Assembly (NCBI RefSeq): GCF_900880625.1 | Contig: NZ_CAAHFB010000001.1 | Location: 310,001 to 374,000, forward strand | Origin: Halorhabdus rudnickae | GTDB lineage: Archaea; Halobacteriota; Halobacteria; Halobacteriales; Haloarculaceae | DNA: 64,000 bases | Reading direction: 5' to 3' | Program-made: the position numbers and the translations under genes | The notes under the pieces: generated by a model | The model's database searches: none | Seen by the model: the letters and a program-made list of their open reading frames with translations, nothing else | Told to the model about the DNA's origin: nothing | Part shown: positions 26,648 through 36,382 of the stretch, piece by piece | Position numbering within the stretch: the stretch's first letter is position 1 | Layout of the letters: each line of letters starts with the position of its first letter

Positions 26648-27661
26648 TTACTGGAACGCAGGCATGCGGGCCGACCGATCGGAGCCGTCGATGAACGGAG
26701 CGGCCGCCGCCGTCGCGTCGACGCGGTCGCCGATCGTCCACTCGTCGTCGAATGGGGTCTCCACGACGGCAAAGCCGATTGCCGTCCCATCGCTCGGACT
26801 CTCGACGGCGCGTGTCACGTGACCGATGTGCCGGTCGTTCGCGTATACAGCCGCATCTGCCTCGGGGACTTCTGTCGCGGTGAACCCGCACAGACGACGG
26901 TCGGACGGTTCGGGAGCCGCGTCGTCTGGGAAGGCGTTCGCGACGCCGACAACCGCGGGTTCGGCGTCCCGTAATTCCGTCTCGAACAGCGGTGTCCCGG
27001 CCTCGAGTGTCAGGCGCTCCCAGGTTTCGTACCCGAACGGGGTGGCGTTGAGTCCACGGTTGACCATCGCGTCGAAGACTGCTTCGGCGTCCTCACTGGT
27101 CGTGACGACCAGATATCCCTCTTCACCGGCGAGACCGTCCTCCCGGATCACGGTAACGCCGATGTCTCGAATCGCCCCGCGGGCAATCGCCAGTGGCGTC
27201 TCCGGGGTCGTCGCCGAGCAGACGCTGGCGATCTTTTCGGTCGCTTTCGGGCCGTAGACGCCGAAGACAGTCATCTCTCTGGTCGTTTTTTCGACCGTGT
27301 ACCCGTTCCCGCTCCACAGTTCGGCCACCGCCTCGACGCGGTCCGACGGGACGAATCCTAGAAGCCGATCACCGACATCGAAGACGTACGCATCGGCAGT
27401 GATTGTCCCGTCTCCCAGAACAAAGCCGTAGGTCCCGCTGTCCTCGGCCGGGAGCGCGTTCGTCAGCGACGCTTCGACGGCGTCTCGACGGCTAGGCCCC
27501 TCGACACTCACGATCCCGACACCGTGTTCGATGACGCCGGCTACGTTCCGGATCGCGTCGTAGGTGCGGTCGGGGCGTCCGTAGTGGGCGACGACGCGAC
27601 GGTCACCTCTGACGGTCAGCAGTCCCCCGTACCGCTCGTGGACCGCGGGGATACTCGTCAT
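26648..27661 (-). CDS. GcvT/YgfZ-like folate-binding aminomethyltransferase family protein
   Basis: 337 residues, slightly shorter than glycine-cleavage T-protein. Typical patterns are GVGIVSVEGPSRRDAVEASL, MTVFGVYGPKATEKIASV, RGAIRDIGVTVIREDGLAGEEGYLV and a C-terminal barrel (LCGFTATEV, GHVTRAVESPSDGTAIGFAVV). Standing apart from gcvH/gcvP, it could be a folate-dependent repair factor (YgfZ-like) or a demethylase rather than the true T-protein. It is convergent with the reductase gene at 25549. Confidence 0.75.
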   Translation of the reverse strand: MTSIPAVHERYGGLLTVRGDRRVVAHYGRPDRTYDAIRNVAGVIEHGVGIVSVEGPSRRDAVEASLTNALPAEDSGTYGFVLGDGTITADAYVFDVGDRLLGFVPSDRVEAVAELWSGNGYTVEKTTREMTVFGVYGPKATEKIASVCSATTPETPLAIARGAIRDIGVTVIREDGLAGEEGYLVVTTSEDAEAVFDAMVNRGLNATPFGYETWERLTLEAGTPLFETELRDAEPAVVGVANAFPDDAAPEPSDRRLCGFTATEVPEADAAVYANDRHIGHVTRAVESPSDGTAIGFAVVETPFDDEWTIGDRVDATAAAAPFIDGSDRSARMPAFQ

Positions 27662-27754
27662 GCCTCGGACTCACGCCGATGGCGAGATAAATGCAGCGGG
27701 TCAATCGGTGCCGGGACGGCCTGTCGGTCGGTCTCTTTCGCCACAGATGGGGGG

Positions 27755-28690
27755 TTACAGTTTCGAGCGAACGGACTCGACATCCCCGGGATCGACCGCC
27801 GGGATCGGCCCGGGGAGCGTCCGCGCGACGGTCGCGGCGGCGACACCGTTGTACAGTGCGGTGTCGGCACCCTCCTCTTCGAGGAGTGTTTGGACGAACG
27901 CTCCGACGAACGCGTCGTGTTGGCCGGCGGTGTCGACGGTCTCGGTCTCGATGCTCTCACATTCGTGCAGGACACTATCGTGAATGACCAGCGCGCCGTG
28001 TTCACCGCGGGTCATCGCAAGCATCTCGAAGTCCCACTGTGACGCGACGCCGTGGGCGACCTGGTGGGGATCACCCGTTCGGCCGAAGACCGTCTGTAAC
28101 TGGTCTTCGTTGCCGATCAACACGTCGGTCGCCTCGAAGACTTCGGTGAGAGATTCCCGGGCTTGCTCGGCGTCCCAGAGCCGCGGTCGGTAATCCAGGT
28201 CGAAGACCGTCAGTCCACCATCAGTCCCTCCCGCTCCGAGGACTGCCACCAGTGTGTCGATCGTGGTCGGGGCGAGAGCGGCGGTACTTCCGGAGACGAA
28301 GACACCGTCGGCCGCCTGGACGCGCTCCATTGGAAGGTCTCCCGGCGTCATCGAGGCCGCCGCCGCGTCGACGCGATCCTGGATGACGATCGGCTCCCGG
28401 GGCGCAACGCCGCGCTGGGTGAACTCCAGTCCGACCCGACCGTCTTCGGCCCAGGTGACGTCGGGGTCGACGCCGTACTCGCGGAGTTCGGCGACGACTC
28501 GCTTTCCGAGTTGTGTGGCCGGCAATCTGGACGCCCAGACGCTGTCCGCACCTAGACACGCTGCGGTGACCGCGACGTTGCTTTCGGTCCCGGCTGCTGC
28601 CAGTTCGACCGCGCCTGTGTCGACGAACTGCTGACTGTCCGGCGGCGACACACGCAACGGCGTTTCCCCCACGGTGACGAGTGAACTCAT
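27755..28690 (-). CDS. PfkB/ribokinase family sugar kinase
   Basis: 311 residues. The start SLVTVGETPLRVSPP and a glycine-rich GTESNVAVTAACLGADSVWAS match PfkB signature 1. The C-terminal signature reads VDTAGQHDAFVGAF where bacterial enzymes have DTxGAGDxF; the catalytic Asp is kept. I recall this GQHD form from haloarchaeal 2-keto-3-deoxygluconate kinase-like enzymes, so a role in sugar-acid breakdown is possible but unproven. Its ATG is preceded by TTAAACC-type TATA sequences at about 28700-28725. Confidence 0.8.
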   Translation of the reverse strand: MSSLVTVGETPLRVSPPDSQQFVDTGAVELAAAGTESNVAVTAACLGADSVWASRLPATQLGKRVVAELREYGVDPDVTWAEDGRVGLEFTQRGVAPREPIVIQDRVDAAAASMTPGDLPMERVQAADGVFVSGSTAALAPTTIDTLVAVLGAGGTDGGLTVFDLDYRPRLWDAEQARESLTEVFEATDVLIGNEDQLQTVFGRTGDPHQVAHGVASQWDFEMLAMTRGEHGALVIHDSVLHECESIETETVDTAGQHDAFVGAFVQTLLEEEGADTALYNGVAAATVARTLPGPIPAVDPGDVESVRSKL

Positions 28691-28906
28691 ACCAACCCGG
28701 TTTAACGCCCCGAGGTTTAATCTTCCCGATCGATTCGAATGCCGCGAGGGCCACGTCCGCTGGCGGCGACTGATCCCGGATCCCGCATCGAGCGGCGCGA
28801 AAGCACGTAGACGGTTCGGTTGCGGAGAGGCGTCTCACTGGTCGATCGCCGTCGTGGGACCGACGCCACACGAAGGCTTTTTTCGTCGGCCCACGAGCGG
28901 GCGACT

Positions 28907-29065
28907 ATGCGGACAGCACTCTCCGGGGCTGTGGTTTCCGTTCTCGGACTCTGTGGATACGTCGTCGGTGTGTTCCTGGCCTATCCCGGCCGGGCGTTCT
29001 CAGTGACCGCACTGATGATCGGGTTGACGCTCGTCGTCATCGGACGCGGGGAGGGACTGACGTGA
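28907..29065 (+). CDS. Small two-helix membrane protein coupled to corA
   Basis: 52 residues, essentially two hydrophobic helices (SGAVVSVLGLCGYVVGVFLA and VTALMIGLTLVVIG). The stop codon overlaps the GTG start of corA (GTGA at 29062-29065), so it is translationally coupled. No known family. It might be an accessory subunit of the magnesium channel, but this rests on gene order alone. Confidence 0.7.
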   Translation: MRTALSGAVVSVLGLCGYVVGVFLAYPGRAFSVTALMIGLTLVVIGRGEGLT

Positions 29066-30039
29066 TCGACGCGCTCGTCTACGACGGGGCGGGCGTCGAG
29101 TCCTACGACGACCTCGGGGCGGCACGGGCCGCTGCGGGGACGACCTGGGTGCACGTCGGCGAGGCGACCTCTGGAGAGATCGACGCCGTCGCCGATACGT
29201 TTGACCTTCACCCCCTGGCGATCGACGATGTCCGTAACAACGTTCGTGCGAAGGCAGAGGAGTTCAGTGCGTATACTTTCGCGCTGGTGAAGACCGCCCG
29301 ACTCACGCGCGGCGAGACCACTTTCGAGGAGGAGATCGACGACGAACCGGTCGGGGTCTTCGTCGGCGAGGACTGGCTCGTGACTGTCGCCACCGGCAGC
29401 GCCGAGTCGATCGCCCGGGTACAGGAGGCCGTCCGTCGCGGGGACGAGCGCCTGCTAGAGCGTGGCCCCGACTTCACTGCCTACCGCGTCCTCGACGTGA
29501 TCGTCGACGACTACTTCGAGGTCCTCGACCGTCTCGAGAGACAGATCGAGGCGATCGAGGACGAGGTCGTCGACTCCCCGGACGCCGACCTTCTTGGGGA
29601 GATCAACAGCGTCCGTCGGGAGTTGCTGTCCTTCCGGAAGGTCGTCTGGCCGGTCAGAGAGGCTCTCGCGGTACTTTCCCGCGGGGACCTCAAGCACGTC
29701 CGCGAAGGGACGGAGAAGTACTACCGGGACGTCTACGATCATCTGGTGCAACTGGTCGATCTGCTCGAAACGTACCGTGACCTGGTGGTCGGGACGCGGG
29801 ACATCTACCTCAACGCTCTCTCACAGTCGACCAACGAGGTGATGAAGGTCCTGACCGTCGTCGCGACGATCTTCATCCCTCTGACCTTCGTCGTCGGGGT
29901 CTACGGCATGAACTTCGCCGACAGCGCCTACAACATGCCCGAGTTGACCTGGGAGTTCGGGTATCCCGCGGTTCTACTCGGCATGGCCGGCGTCGCAGTC
30001 GTGATGGTGTTTTACTTCCGGCGACAATCCTACATTTGA
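29062..30039 (+). CDS. corA: CorA-family magnesium/divalent cation channel
   Basis: 325 residues. An acidic N-terminal cytoplasmic domain with long helices is followed by two C-terminal membrane segments and the family signature YGMNF. The following loop (ADSAYNMPELTWEFGYP) corresponds to the selectivity loop. It mediates Mg2+ uptake as a pentamer. GTG start, overlapping the small membrane protein stop by four bases. The C-terminus RRQSYI is typical. Confidence 0.94.
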   Translation: MIDALVYDGAGVESYDDLGAARAAAGTTWVHVGEATSGEIDAVADTFDLHPLAIDDVRNNVRAKAEEFSAYTFALVKTARLTRGETTFEEEIDDEPVGVFVGEDWLVTVATGSAESIARVQEAVRRGDERLLERGPDFTAYRVLDVIVDDYFEVLDRLERQIEAIEDEVVDSPDADLLGEINSVRRELLSFRKVVWPVREALAVLSRGDLKHVREGTEKYYRDVYDHLVQLVDLLETYRDLVVGTRDIYLNALSQSTNEVMKVLTVVATIFIPLTFVVGVYGMNFADSAYNMPELTWEFGYPAVLLGMAGVAVVMVFYFRRQSYI

Positions 30040-30062
30040 GTCGGAACTCCGAACGATTCGTC

Positions 30063-31304
30063 TCAGACGCCGAGGATCAGCGGCCCGAGCAACACGCCCA
30101 TCAGCGAGACGCGCCGCGCGCCGAGTCTGGCCGGAAGCAGCCCGAATAGCGTGCTGATTGCGAAGACGACGACGCCGACAGGGCCGGCGAAAAGCCCGGA
30201 GAGTATCCCGAGGACAGCGAGCACACCGACTGACAGTCGGACGTGATCGAGTTGTCGGACGGCTCCGAGATACCAGTCACCGACCACCACGACGAGGACG
30301 AACCCGACCGCCGCGGCGAGAAGGACGGCTGCGACCAGCAATGGCCAGGCGAGGGGCGCACCTGATCGATCGAGTGCGACGAGGACGCCAGTCCGCGGGT
30401 TGCCCAACGCCACCAGCGCACAGAGCGCAAACAGCGTGTTCGACGTATTGACGCCGCTCGTGGTCACGACGAATCCCCGGCTGCCGTACTTCGACGGGGT
30501 GCTGACCAGCGCCAGTGTCGCCGCGATGGCACTGGAGACCCCCGGCAGATAGCCGACGATTGCCCCCGAAATTGTACCCAGCAGCGCAAGACCACCGACC
30601 GACTTCCGGGTTGTCCCCACGGCGGGGTCGTCCTGGCTCGGGACGCCCGAGCCGCCCATCGCGTCGATCAAGACGGGCGCACCGAACAGCCCACCGAACA
30701 GTGGTGCGAGCATGCTTCCGGACGGCAGGACGCCGTCGGCGGGCACGTCGAGCGTCACGATTCCGAGGGCGGCGCTGGCGACAAACGACAGGAGCGCGGC
30801 TCGACGGGCGTCATTCGTCGGCTCGGTCGCGATCACCGCCGCCGCGATGACTGTCAACACCACCGGCAGGTGAGCGGCGAGAACGGGATAGACTTCGAGC
30901 ATGACGAGCGTCACCGGGATCGCGAGCGGGAGCGCGAAGACGACGGCCAGGCCGCTGCCGAGCGCGGAGAGTCGGAGGGCCTCTCGACCGCGGCCGCCGA
31001 GAACGAGGCGGTGGCTGGGAAGCGCGGAGGCGGCCATCGCGGCGTCGGGGACGCCCAGCGCCAGTGCGGGCACGAAATCCAGAAACGTGTGAACGACGCC
31101 GGCAGCGAGCATCGCCGCGCCGACCAGTCGCGGCGGGGCGGGCACGCTCGGGGCGAGTGCCGCAAGGAGCAACGCGAAGTTGTTGGCGTGTAGCCCCGGC
31201 GTCAGGCCGCTGATCGTCCCCAGACAGATCCCGGATAGGATAGCTGTAACAGCGAGGAGGGTCGTTTCTGGGGCGAACGCTAGTCTGACGCCAAACACGA
31301 GCAC
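30063..31304 (-). CDS. TctA-like (DUF112) membrane permease
   Basis: About 413 residues of hydrophobic helices. The motif GTISGLTPGLHANNFALLL and a second-half copy GAIVGYLPGVSSAIAATLA are the repeated PG-containing loops of the tripartite tricarboxylate transporter TctA family. No TctB or TctC neighbours are present, so it may work alone. The ORF extends to ATG 31382, but a TATA-like TTAATGAAA at about 31360 and the family start pattern favour a GTG at 31304 or 31298. The promoter region is shared with the divergent gene at 31392. Confidence 0.75.
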   Translation of the reverse strand: MLVFGVRLAFAPETTLLAVTAILSGICLGTISGLTPGLHANNFALLLAALAPSVPAPPRLVGAAMLAAGVVHTFLDFVPALALGVPDAAMAASALPSHRLVLGGRGREALRLSALGSGLAVVFALPLAIPVTLVMLEVYPVLAAHLPVVLTVIAAAVIATEPTNDARRAALLSFVASAALGIVTLDVPADGVLPSGSMLAPLFGGLFGAPVLIDAMGGSGVPSQDDPAVGTTRKSVGGLALLGTISGAIVGYLPGVSSAIAATLALVSTPSKYGSRGFVVTTSGVNTSNTLFALCALVALGNPRTGVLVALDRSGAPLAWPLLVAAVLLAAAVGFVLVVVVGDWYLGAVRQLDHVRLSVGVLAVLGILSGLFAGPVGVVVFAISTLFGLLPARLGARRVSLMGVLLGPLILGV

Positions 31305-31391
31305 GGGGGCGTTGGCTTCGCTGTCTGGGATAAAGTCGCGGACCAGCGCTATGGAAAATTTCATTAACATAGAGGAAAACAACCTTCACAT

Positions 31392-31955
31392 ATGGATCGA
31401 GATAAGTGGATGGCAATCGGGCTGGGCGCGGTTGGGATACTGACGTTCGGCATCGGCTACGCACTCGTTCTCGATGCTAGAGTCAGCTATCTACCGGGAG
31501 TCGCTCTGACGCTCGGGGGCGGAGTCGTGATGGGGGTCGCGTGGGCGCTCCGATTTCGGGGGCAGGTCGGGACCATCTCACGCCGCCGGGTACTGGCAAT
31601 CGTCGGAACGTTCGCCGGTGTGGGCGTGGGATCGGTAGCGATCACGCCGGTGGTGGGAGATGGTGATCTCGCCAACCTGGCGTTTCTGGTGTTTTTCATC
31701 CCGGCAATCGTCTACTGGATTACCAACACACGGGCCGAGGCTGGGCTCGACCGGACAGACCACCGGACGCAGCTCCTGGCGTACAAGGCCGCATTCTGGG
31801 TACTCGTGGTGATCGTTGTGTTAACTGGCGTGTTGCTGTGGGCACGAACGCTGGGAGTGTATACGCTCTCGGCGGAACCGATCTTGGCACTCGTTACTGG
31901 CATCGGCCTGTTCGGCTGGTATGGCGCGTTCCACTATTTGCAGACCCACAATTGA
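31392..31955 (+). CDS. Polytopic membrane protein preceding an Xre regulator
   Basis: 187 residues with about six hydrophobic segments. It fits the common prokaryotic pair of a DUF2178-like membrane protein followed by a very small Cro/CI-type regulator. The regulator begins 12 bases after this stop. A TATA-like TTTCATTA lies about 30 bases before the ATG. Function unknown. Confidence 0.72.
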   Translation: MDRDKWMAIGLGAVGILTFGIGYALVLDARVSYLPGVALTLGGGVVMGVAWALRFRGQVGTISRRRVLAIVGTFAGVGVGSVAITPVVGDGDLANLAFLVFFIPAIVYWITNTRAEAGLDRTDHRTQLLAYKAAFWVLVVIVVLTGVLLWARTLGVYTLSAEPILALVTGIGLFGWYGAFHYLQTHN

Positions 31956-31967
31956 CTGACCGGACGC

Positions 31968-32168
31968 ATGAACAACGATATCGAACTACGACGGGTCAAA
32001 CGTGACCTCACTCAAGAAGACCTGGCAGAGGCCCTCGATGTCACGCGCCAGACTATCGGGGCCATCGAGCAGGGCCGGTACGACCCTCGGCTCGAACTCG
32101 CTTTCGACCTCGCGGACTTTTTCGATACGACCGTCGACGAGTTGTTCTGGCGCGAAGGGACCGACTGA
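31968..32168 (+). CDS. Small Xre/Cro-type helix-turn-helix regulator
   Basis: 66 residues, all one HTH_3 domain: [56 protein letters not shown]. This compact form (YgzD/Rv2718-like) binds DNA as a dimer. It lies in an operon with the membrane protein upstream and probably controls that operon. Confidence 0.9.
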   Translation: MNNDIELRRVKRDLTQEDLAEALDVTRQTIGAIEQGRYDPRLELAFDLADFFDTTVDELFWREGTD

Positions 32169-32247
32169 GTGTTTTCCCGCGGCTCCGATCGAACTGCTGT
32201 CACGCAAAAGCGACTCGTTAAGTTACTCCGTGGTAAAACGGTACGCA

Positions 32248-33153
32248 ATGACGGAAACCGATCTCGAAGACCTGCGTCGTGGTACCGATCTCGTCAAGCG
32301 TGGCTTCGCGAAGATGCAGAAAGGCGGCGTCATCATGGATGTCGTTAGCCCGGAACAAGCCCGCATCGCCGAGGACGCGGGCGCGGTCGCCGTCATGGCC
32401 CTGGAGGCCGTCCCGGCGGATATCCGCAAGCGCGGCGGCGTCGCCCGGATGGCCGATCCCGCCGACGTCGAGGAGATCATCGACGAAGTGTCGATCCCGG
32501 TGATGGGCAAGTCCCGGATCGGCCACACGAAAGAGGCCCAGATTCTCGAAGCGATCGGCGTCGACATGGTCGACGAGAGTGAGGTGTTGACCCCCGCCGA
32601 CGACGCGTACCACATCGACAAGCGGGAGTTCACGACACCGTTCGTCTGTGGGGCCCGCAACCTCGGCGAGGCGCTGCGCCGGATCGACGAGGGGGCGGCG
32701 ATGATCCGCACGAAGGGCGAGGCCGGCACAGGTGACGTCAACCAGGCCGTCCACCACCAGCGGACGATCAAGGGCGCGATCCGGCGACTCGAAGGCATGA
32801 GCCACGAGGAACGCGAGGCCTGGGCGCGCGAGCACGAGGCCCCCGCCGATCTGGTCCACGAGACCGCCGAAATGGGGCGATTGCCGGTCGTGAACTTCGC
32901 GGCCGGTGGAATCGCAACACCCGCAGACGCTGCGTTGATGATGCACCACGAGTGTGACGGTATCTTCGTCGGCTCGGGTATCTTCGGTGCCGAGGACCCA
33001 CAGGCCATGGGTGAGGCTATCGTCGAGGCCGTGAATAACTGGGACGACCCCGAGACACTTGCATCGATTGCCAGCAACATTGGCTCGGGCATGAAAGGCG
33101 ACGCCAACGTCGACCTGCCCGAAGAGGAACAACTGCAAGGCAGGGGCGTCTGA
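32248..33153 (+). CDS. pdxS: Pyridoxal 5'-phosphate synthase subunit PdxS
   Basis: Lyase subunit that builds PLP from ribose 5-phosphate, glyceraldehyde 3-phosphate and ammonia supplied by PdxT. 301 residues. It starts [26 protein letters not shown] and contains [19 protein letters not shown] and the phosphate loop [17 protein letters not shown]...FVGSGIF. pdxT is not adjacent. A TATA-like CGTTAAGTTA lies about 30 bases before ATG 32248; longer upstream reading is not conserved. Confidence 0.96.
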   Translation: MTETDLEDLRRGTDLVKRGFAKMQKGGVIMDVVSPEQARIAEDAGAVAVMALEAVPADIRKRGGVARMADPADVEEIIDEVSIPVMGKSRIGHTKEAQILEAIGVDMVDESEVLTPADDAYHIDKREFTTPFVCGARNLGEALRRIDEGAAMIRTKGEAGTGDVNQAVHHQRTIKGAIRRLEGMSHEEREAWAREHEAPADLVHETAEMGRLPVVNFAAGGIATPADAALMMHHECDGIFVGSGIFGAEDPQAMGEAIVEAVNNWDDPETLASIASNIGSGMKGDANVDLPEEEQLQGRGV

Positions 33154-33275
33154 GGAGCGTTCCGTCGAATACACTGGTCTATTTTCGACCGGTTTTCGAC
33201 CAATTCAGCGGCTTACGGGTATTTTGCGTAGTAATGATATCGAGGCGCAACCAGCGAACAACCTGTCGGCAGCGG

Positions 33276-34967
33276 TCAGTCCTTGCTTTGCTCGTAATTC
33301 TCGACGAGTAAAGCGATGATGCCGAACGTGCCACAGAGCATGATGGGCAACACGAGGAACGTAGTACTTGTCGCGGTAACGTAGGTTCCGATCGACCGAA
33401 GTGGGCCCATGGCCAGCATTTCGGGGAACATTGTGGGGAAGGAACTGAAGCCAATGCTACCCAGGTCCAGTTCCTTTTGGACCCACGGGTCGGCGACCAG
33501 CAGCGTCACACTCGCCAGGAAACTGACCAACATGAAGTACGTGATCACGGGTGTCAGCGAACGCGTGAACGCATCACCTGGCGATTGGATGTCTGGACTT
33601 CGCCAGGCCCGGAGAAAGCCCATCCCTGCGATCACGAGCATGACGACCACCAGTGGAATAGTGACATTCGCCATATCGGCGACGTTCACGAACGAAAGTG
33701 TATGCACTTGGACGAACGCACCGATAGATGTAATCAGTCGATTGACAACGCTTAGTTCGACATCGGACGTATCGAGGAAGAGAAAACTGGAAAGGAACAC
33801 GAGAACGAGTCCGGTCACGAATGCGACGATGCCATACAGAAGGCCGACACGGCGCTGATTTGGCGAATAATATGCCGCACTGAGGCCGCCAATTGCACCG
33901 AACACAAGGGGATACACAAGGCCTGCAAAGACGATGCCATTGATCAGCGAAAAGTCCACGCCAATTTGAGACGACGGGGCAAGCAGTGCGACGACGAGCA
34001 TGATTGGGAGATAGCCAAGGATGACTGTCATCCCTGTGAGTGCACCATCGACGAGTGGGATATCTCGACCACTAATCCCGAAGTCCACGACGAGCTTTGA
34101 TACCTGATATAACAGGAACGGTGCGATCAGATATAGAATCCCAAGTGAGGCCTCGGGCGGATTGGCAGTCTCGAAGTCCGAAAAGATGAACGGCGTCACG
34201 TGATCTGGCGTGGCGAAGTGGAGGTCAATCGTCGCCAACGCTCCGAGCCGTATCGTCGACACGTCGCCGACCGAAGGGAACAGCACACCGACAAGCCATC
34301 CGAGGACAAACATAAAGAGCGCTGCCATCACGCCGCCGACAACGCCCGGAACTACTGGCAGTCGGTCAACAATCGCGCCGGCATCGAATCCTCCGCCTTG
34401 TCGAGGTTCGGGTTGGCTTTTCGGAGGTTGACCGCCTTGTGGTGGTTGTTCGCTTTGTGGTGGTTGTTCGCTTTGTGGTGGTTGTCCGCCCTGTGGTTGC
34501 TGACTTTGTTGTGATGGGTGTTCACTTTCCGACTCAGTATCCTGTGGCGTGTCACGCGAGGGAGCGTCATCAACCGGACTTGGATGTCCTGGCTGGGCAC
34601 CCTGCTGTTCACCCCTTGGAGACGCTTGTACTTCTGACTCATTAGACCAGTCCCAGTCACCGTCCTCCTCGGACGTTTGATCCGACTGTCCCATGTTTCC
34701 CGTTGGTTTGGTGTCCCTAGTGCCGGTGGTCGCTTGGTCTGGCTCACTCGACGCTGGCTCGCTGGACGCTGAATCAGTCGCCTCTGGTGTCGTTCGGTCC
34801 GGTGATGGTTGGTCATCCTCCGTTCGAGGTTGTTCATCTTCAGGTCCGTTATCGTCTGAGATCGTCTCTGTGGACCCCGTCGCGATCTCGGATTCGAGGT
34901 CGACACCACATTCCGGACAGGTTTCGGATCCGTCCGGAATCTCCGCGCCACACAGGTGACAGTACAT
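33276..34967 (-). CDS. Zinc-ribbon protein with Gln/Pro-rich linker and multi-pass membrane domain
   Basis: About 563 residues. The N-terminal zinc ribbon reads YCHLCGAEIPDGSETCPECGVDLE. A long polar, low-complexity linker (about residues 25-185) includes SEQPPQ/GGQPPK repeats and many Asp, Ser, Gln. Then come about eight membrane helices (for example GVVGGVMAALFMFVLGWLVGVLF and IPLVVVMLVIAGMGFL). I do not recognise the membrane family; some haloarchaeal YIP1-like proteins have the same plan. In-frame ATGs at 34994, 34985 and 34967 all precede the ribbon; I chose the last. GC is lower than in its neighbours, hinting at a different origin. Confidence 0.7.
   Translation of the reverse strand: MYCHLCGAEIPDGSETCPECGVDLESEIATGSTETISDDNGPEDEQPRTEDDQPSPDRTTPEATDSASSEPASSEPDQATTGTRDTKPTGNMGQSDQTSEEDGDWDWSNESEVQASPRGEQQGAQPGHPSPVDDAPSRDTPQDTESESEHPSQQSQQPQGGQPPQSEQPPQSEQPPQGGQPPKSQPEPRQGGGFDAGAIVDRLPVVPGVVGGVMAALFMFVLGWLVGVLFPSVGDVSTIRLGALATIDLHFATPDHVTPFIFSDFETANPPEASLGILYLIAPFLLYQVSKLVVDFGISGRDIPLVDGALTGMTVILGYLPIMLVVALLAPSSQIGVDFSLINGIVFAGLVYPLVFGAIGGLSAAYYSPNQRRVGLLYGIVAFVTGLVLVFLSSFLFLDTSDVELSVVNRLITSIGAFVQVHTLSFVNVADMANVTIPLVVVMLVIAGMGFLRAWRSPDIQSPGDAFTRSLTPVITYFMLVSFLASVTLLVADPWVQKELDLGSIGFSSFPTMFPEMLAMGPLRSIGTYVTATSTTFLVLPIMLCGTFGIIALLVENYEQSKD
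34439..34492. repeat. 18-bp tandem repeat in the Gln/Pro linker
   Basis: Three consecutive 18-base units (34439, 34457, 34475), the first two identical and the third differing at a few bases. They encode the PPQ-type repeats of the minus-strand linker. Confidence 0.85.
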
Positions 34968-35092
34968 ATAGGTGAAAAGTTCCATCGTAGTCAAAAAACT
35001 AGGTGATTTGGAGTGTTAGCTCGATACTGTTTCGGTCTGTTTGGGCCCCGGCGAGGGCAACCATCAAGGCCACACGTCTACCACAGGTCAGC

Positions 35093-36298
35093 ATGACCAG
35101 TGTCGGCTCCACGTTCGCGCAACTCCGAGAGTTTTTATCTCAACTCTCGACAGTCGAGTGGCGCGTGGCGGCCAGTGCGAGCGTGGTCACCCTCGCGCTC
35201 CTCGTGGGGGTGGTGATCGTCCCGTTCGTCGTTCGACAGCTTCGTCGGACCGTGAATCGACGACTGCTCGGCGGATGGCTCACGAACGCCGTCGACGTCG
35301 TCGAGGAGTCCCTTCCGACGACACTCGGCCGACTCACTGTTCGGACCATGCAGCTCGCAGTGGTGATCGCGGAGGTACTTGCTCTGCTAATCATCTGGGA
35401 TCTTCTCACTCCGATCGAGTCACTGATCGAGTCGAGCGGGCTGTCGATGGAACTCGTCGTGCAGTTGCTGCTCACCGCGATACTGGCGGGCGTGGTTTAC
35501 GTCGTCGCCGACCAGTACAAACAGGCCATCGGACGGATTGGGAGCCAGGCGTCCTGGATGAGCGATCACCAACAGGAGATCGTCGTCCGGGTCGGCCAGA
35601 TTGTCATCCTGCTGTTCGGTGGGCTGCTCGCGCTGGGTCTCTGGGGCGTCGAACTTCAGGGACTGCTCGTCGGGGCAGGCTTCCTCGGGATCGTCGTCGG
35701 GCTCGCCGCCCGCCAGACGCTCGGCTCGCTGATCGCCGGCTTCGTGTTGATGTTCTCCCGACCGTTCACGATCGGCGACTGGGTCGAGATCGGCGGCAAA
35801 GAGGGTGTCGTCACCGACATCACGATCATCAACACCCGCCTGGAGAACTTCGACGGCGAGGTGGTCGTCATCCCCAACGACAAGGTCAGCAACGAGGCGA
35901 TCGTCAACCGCAGCAAGCGCGGCGTCCTTCGGCTCAAGGTCGACGTGGGTATCGACTACGAGAGCGATCCCGAACGCGCCAAATCCGTCGCCCTGGAAGC
36001 GATCAAGCAGGTGGATTCGGTCGCCGACGGGCCACCGCCCCAGATCGTGCCGAAAAACTTCGGCGATTCGGCGGTCGTTCTGGAGCTGCGTTTCTGGATC
36101 GATCACCCGACGCCGCCGCGGAAGTGGAACGCCGTCTCCGGTGTCGTCACCGGGGTCAAAGAAGCCTTCGAGCGTGAGGGGATCAAGATCCCATTCCCCC
36201 AGCGGGAACTCTCCGGGCGGGCCGAAACCGGCGGCTTCCAGGTCGGGGAATCGACCGGCAAAACTGTCACACCGCGGGCGGACGATCCGGACGACTGA
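35093..36298 (+). CDS. MscS-family mechanosensitive channel
   Basis: 401 residues. Four N-terminal hydrophobic segments precede the pore helix and beta domain: LLVGAGFLGIVVGLAARQTLGSLIAGFVLMFSRPF, IGDWVEIGGKEGVV, INTRLENFDGEVVVIPNDKV. These are the MscS hallmark regions. The channel releases small solutes on osmotic down-shock, important for a halophile. ATG 35093 chosen; the longer frame upstream has no family similarity. Divergent from the zinc-ribbon membrane gene. Confidence 0.92.
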   Translation: MTSVGSTFAQLREFLSQLSTVEWRVAASASVVTLALLVGVVIVPFVVRQLRRTVNRRLLGGWLTNAVDVVEESLPTTLGRLTVRTMQLAVVIAEVLALLIIWDLLTPIESLIESSGLSMELVVQLLLTAILAGVVYVVADQYKQAIGRIGSQASWMSDHQQEIVVRVGQIVILLFGGLLALGLWGVELQGLLVGAGFLGIVVGLAARQTLGSLIAGFVLMFSRPFTIGDWVEIGGKEGVVTDITIINTRLENFDGEVVVIPNDKVSNEAIVNRSKRGVLRLKVDVGIDYESDPERAKSVALEAIKQVDSVADGPPPQIVPKNFGDSAVVLELRFWIDHPTPPRKWNAVSGVVTGVKEAFEREGIKIPFPQRELSGRAETGGFQVGESTGKTVTPRADDPDD

Positions 36299-36382
36299 CC
36301 CGGAGCGACTGCTCTCTGTGTCGGGTGGTGCCTTCTGGAGAGTTCTCGTCCAATAGGATGCGCCCCGTCGAGGCCCCTTCGG

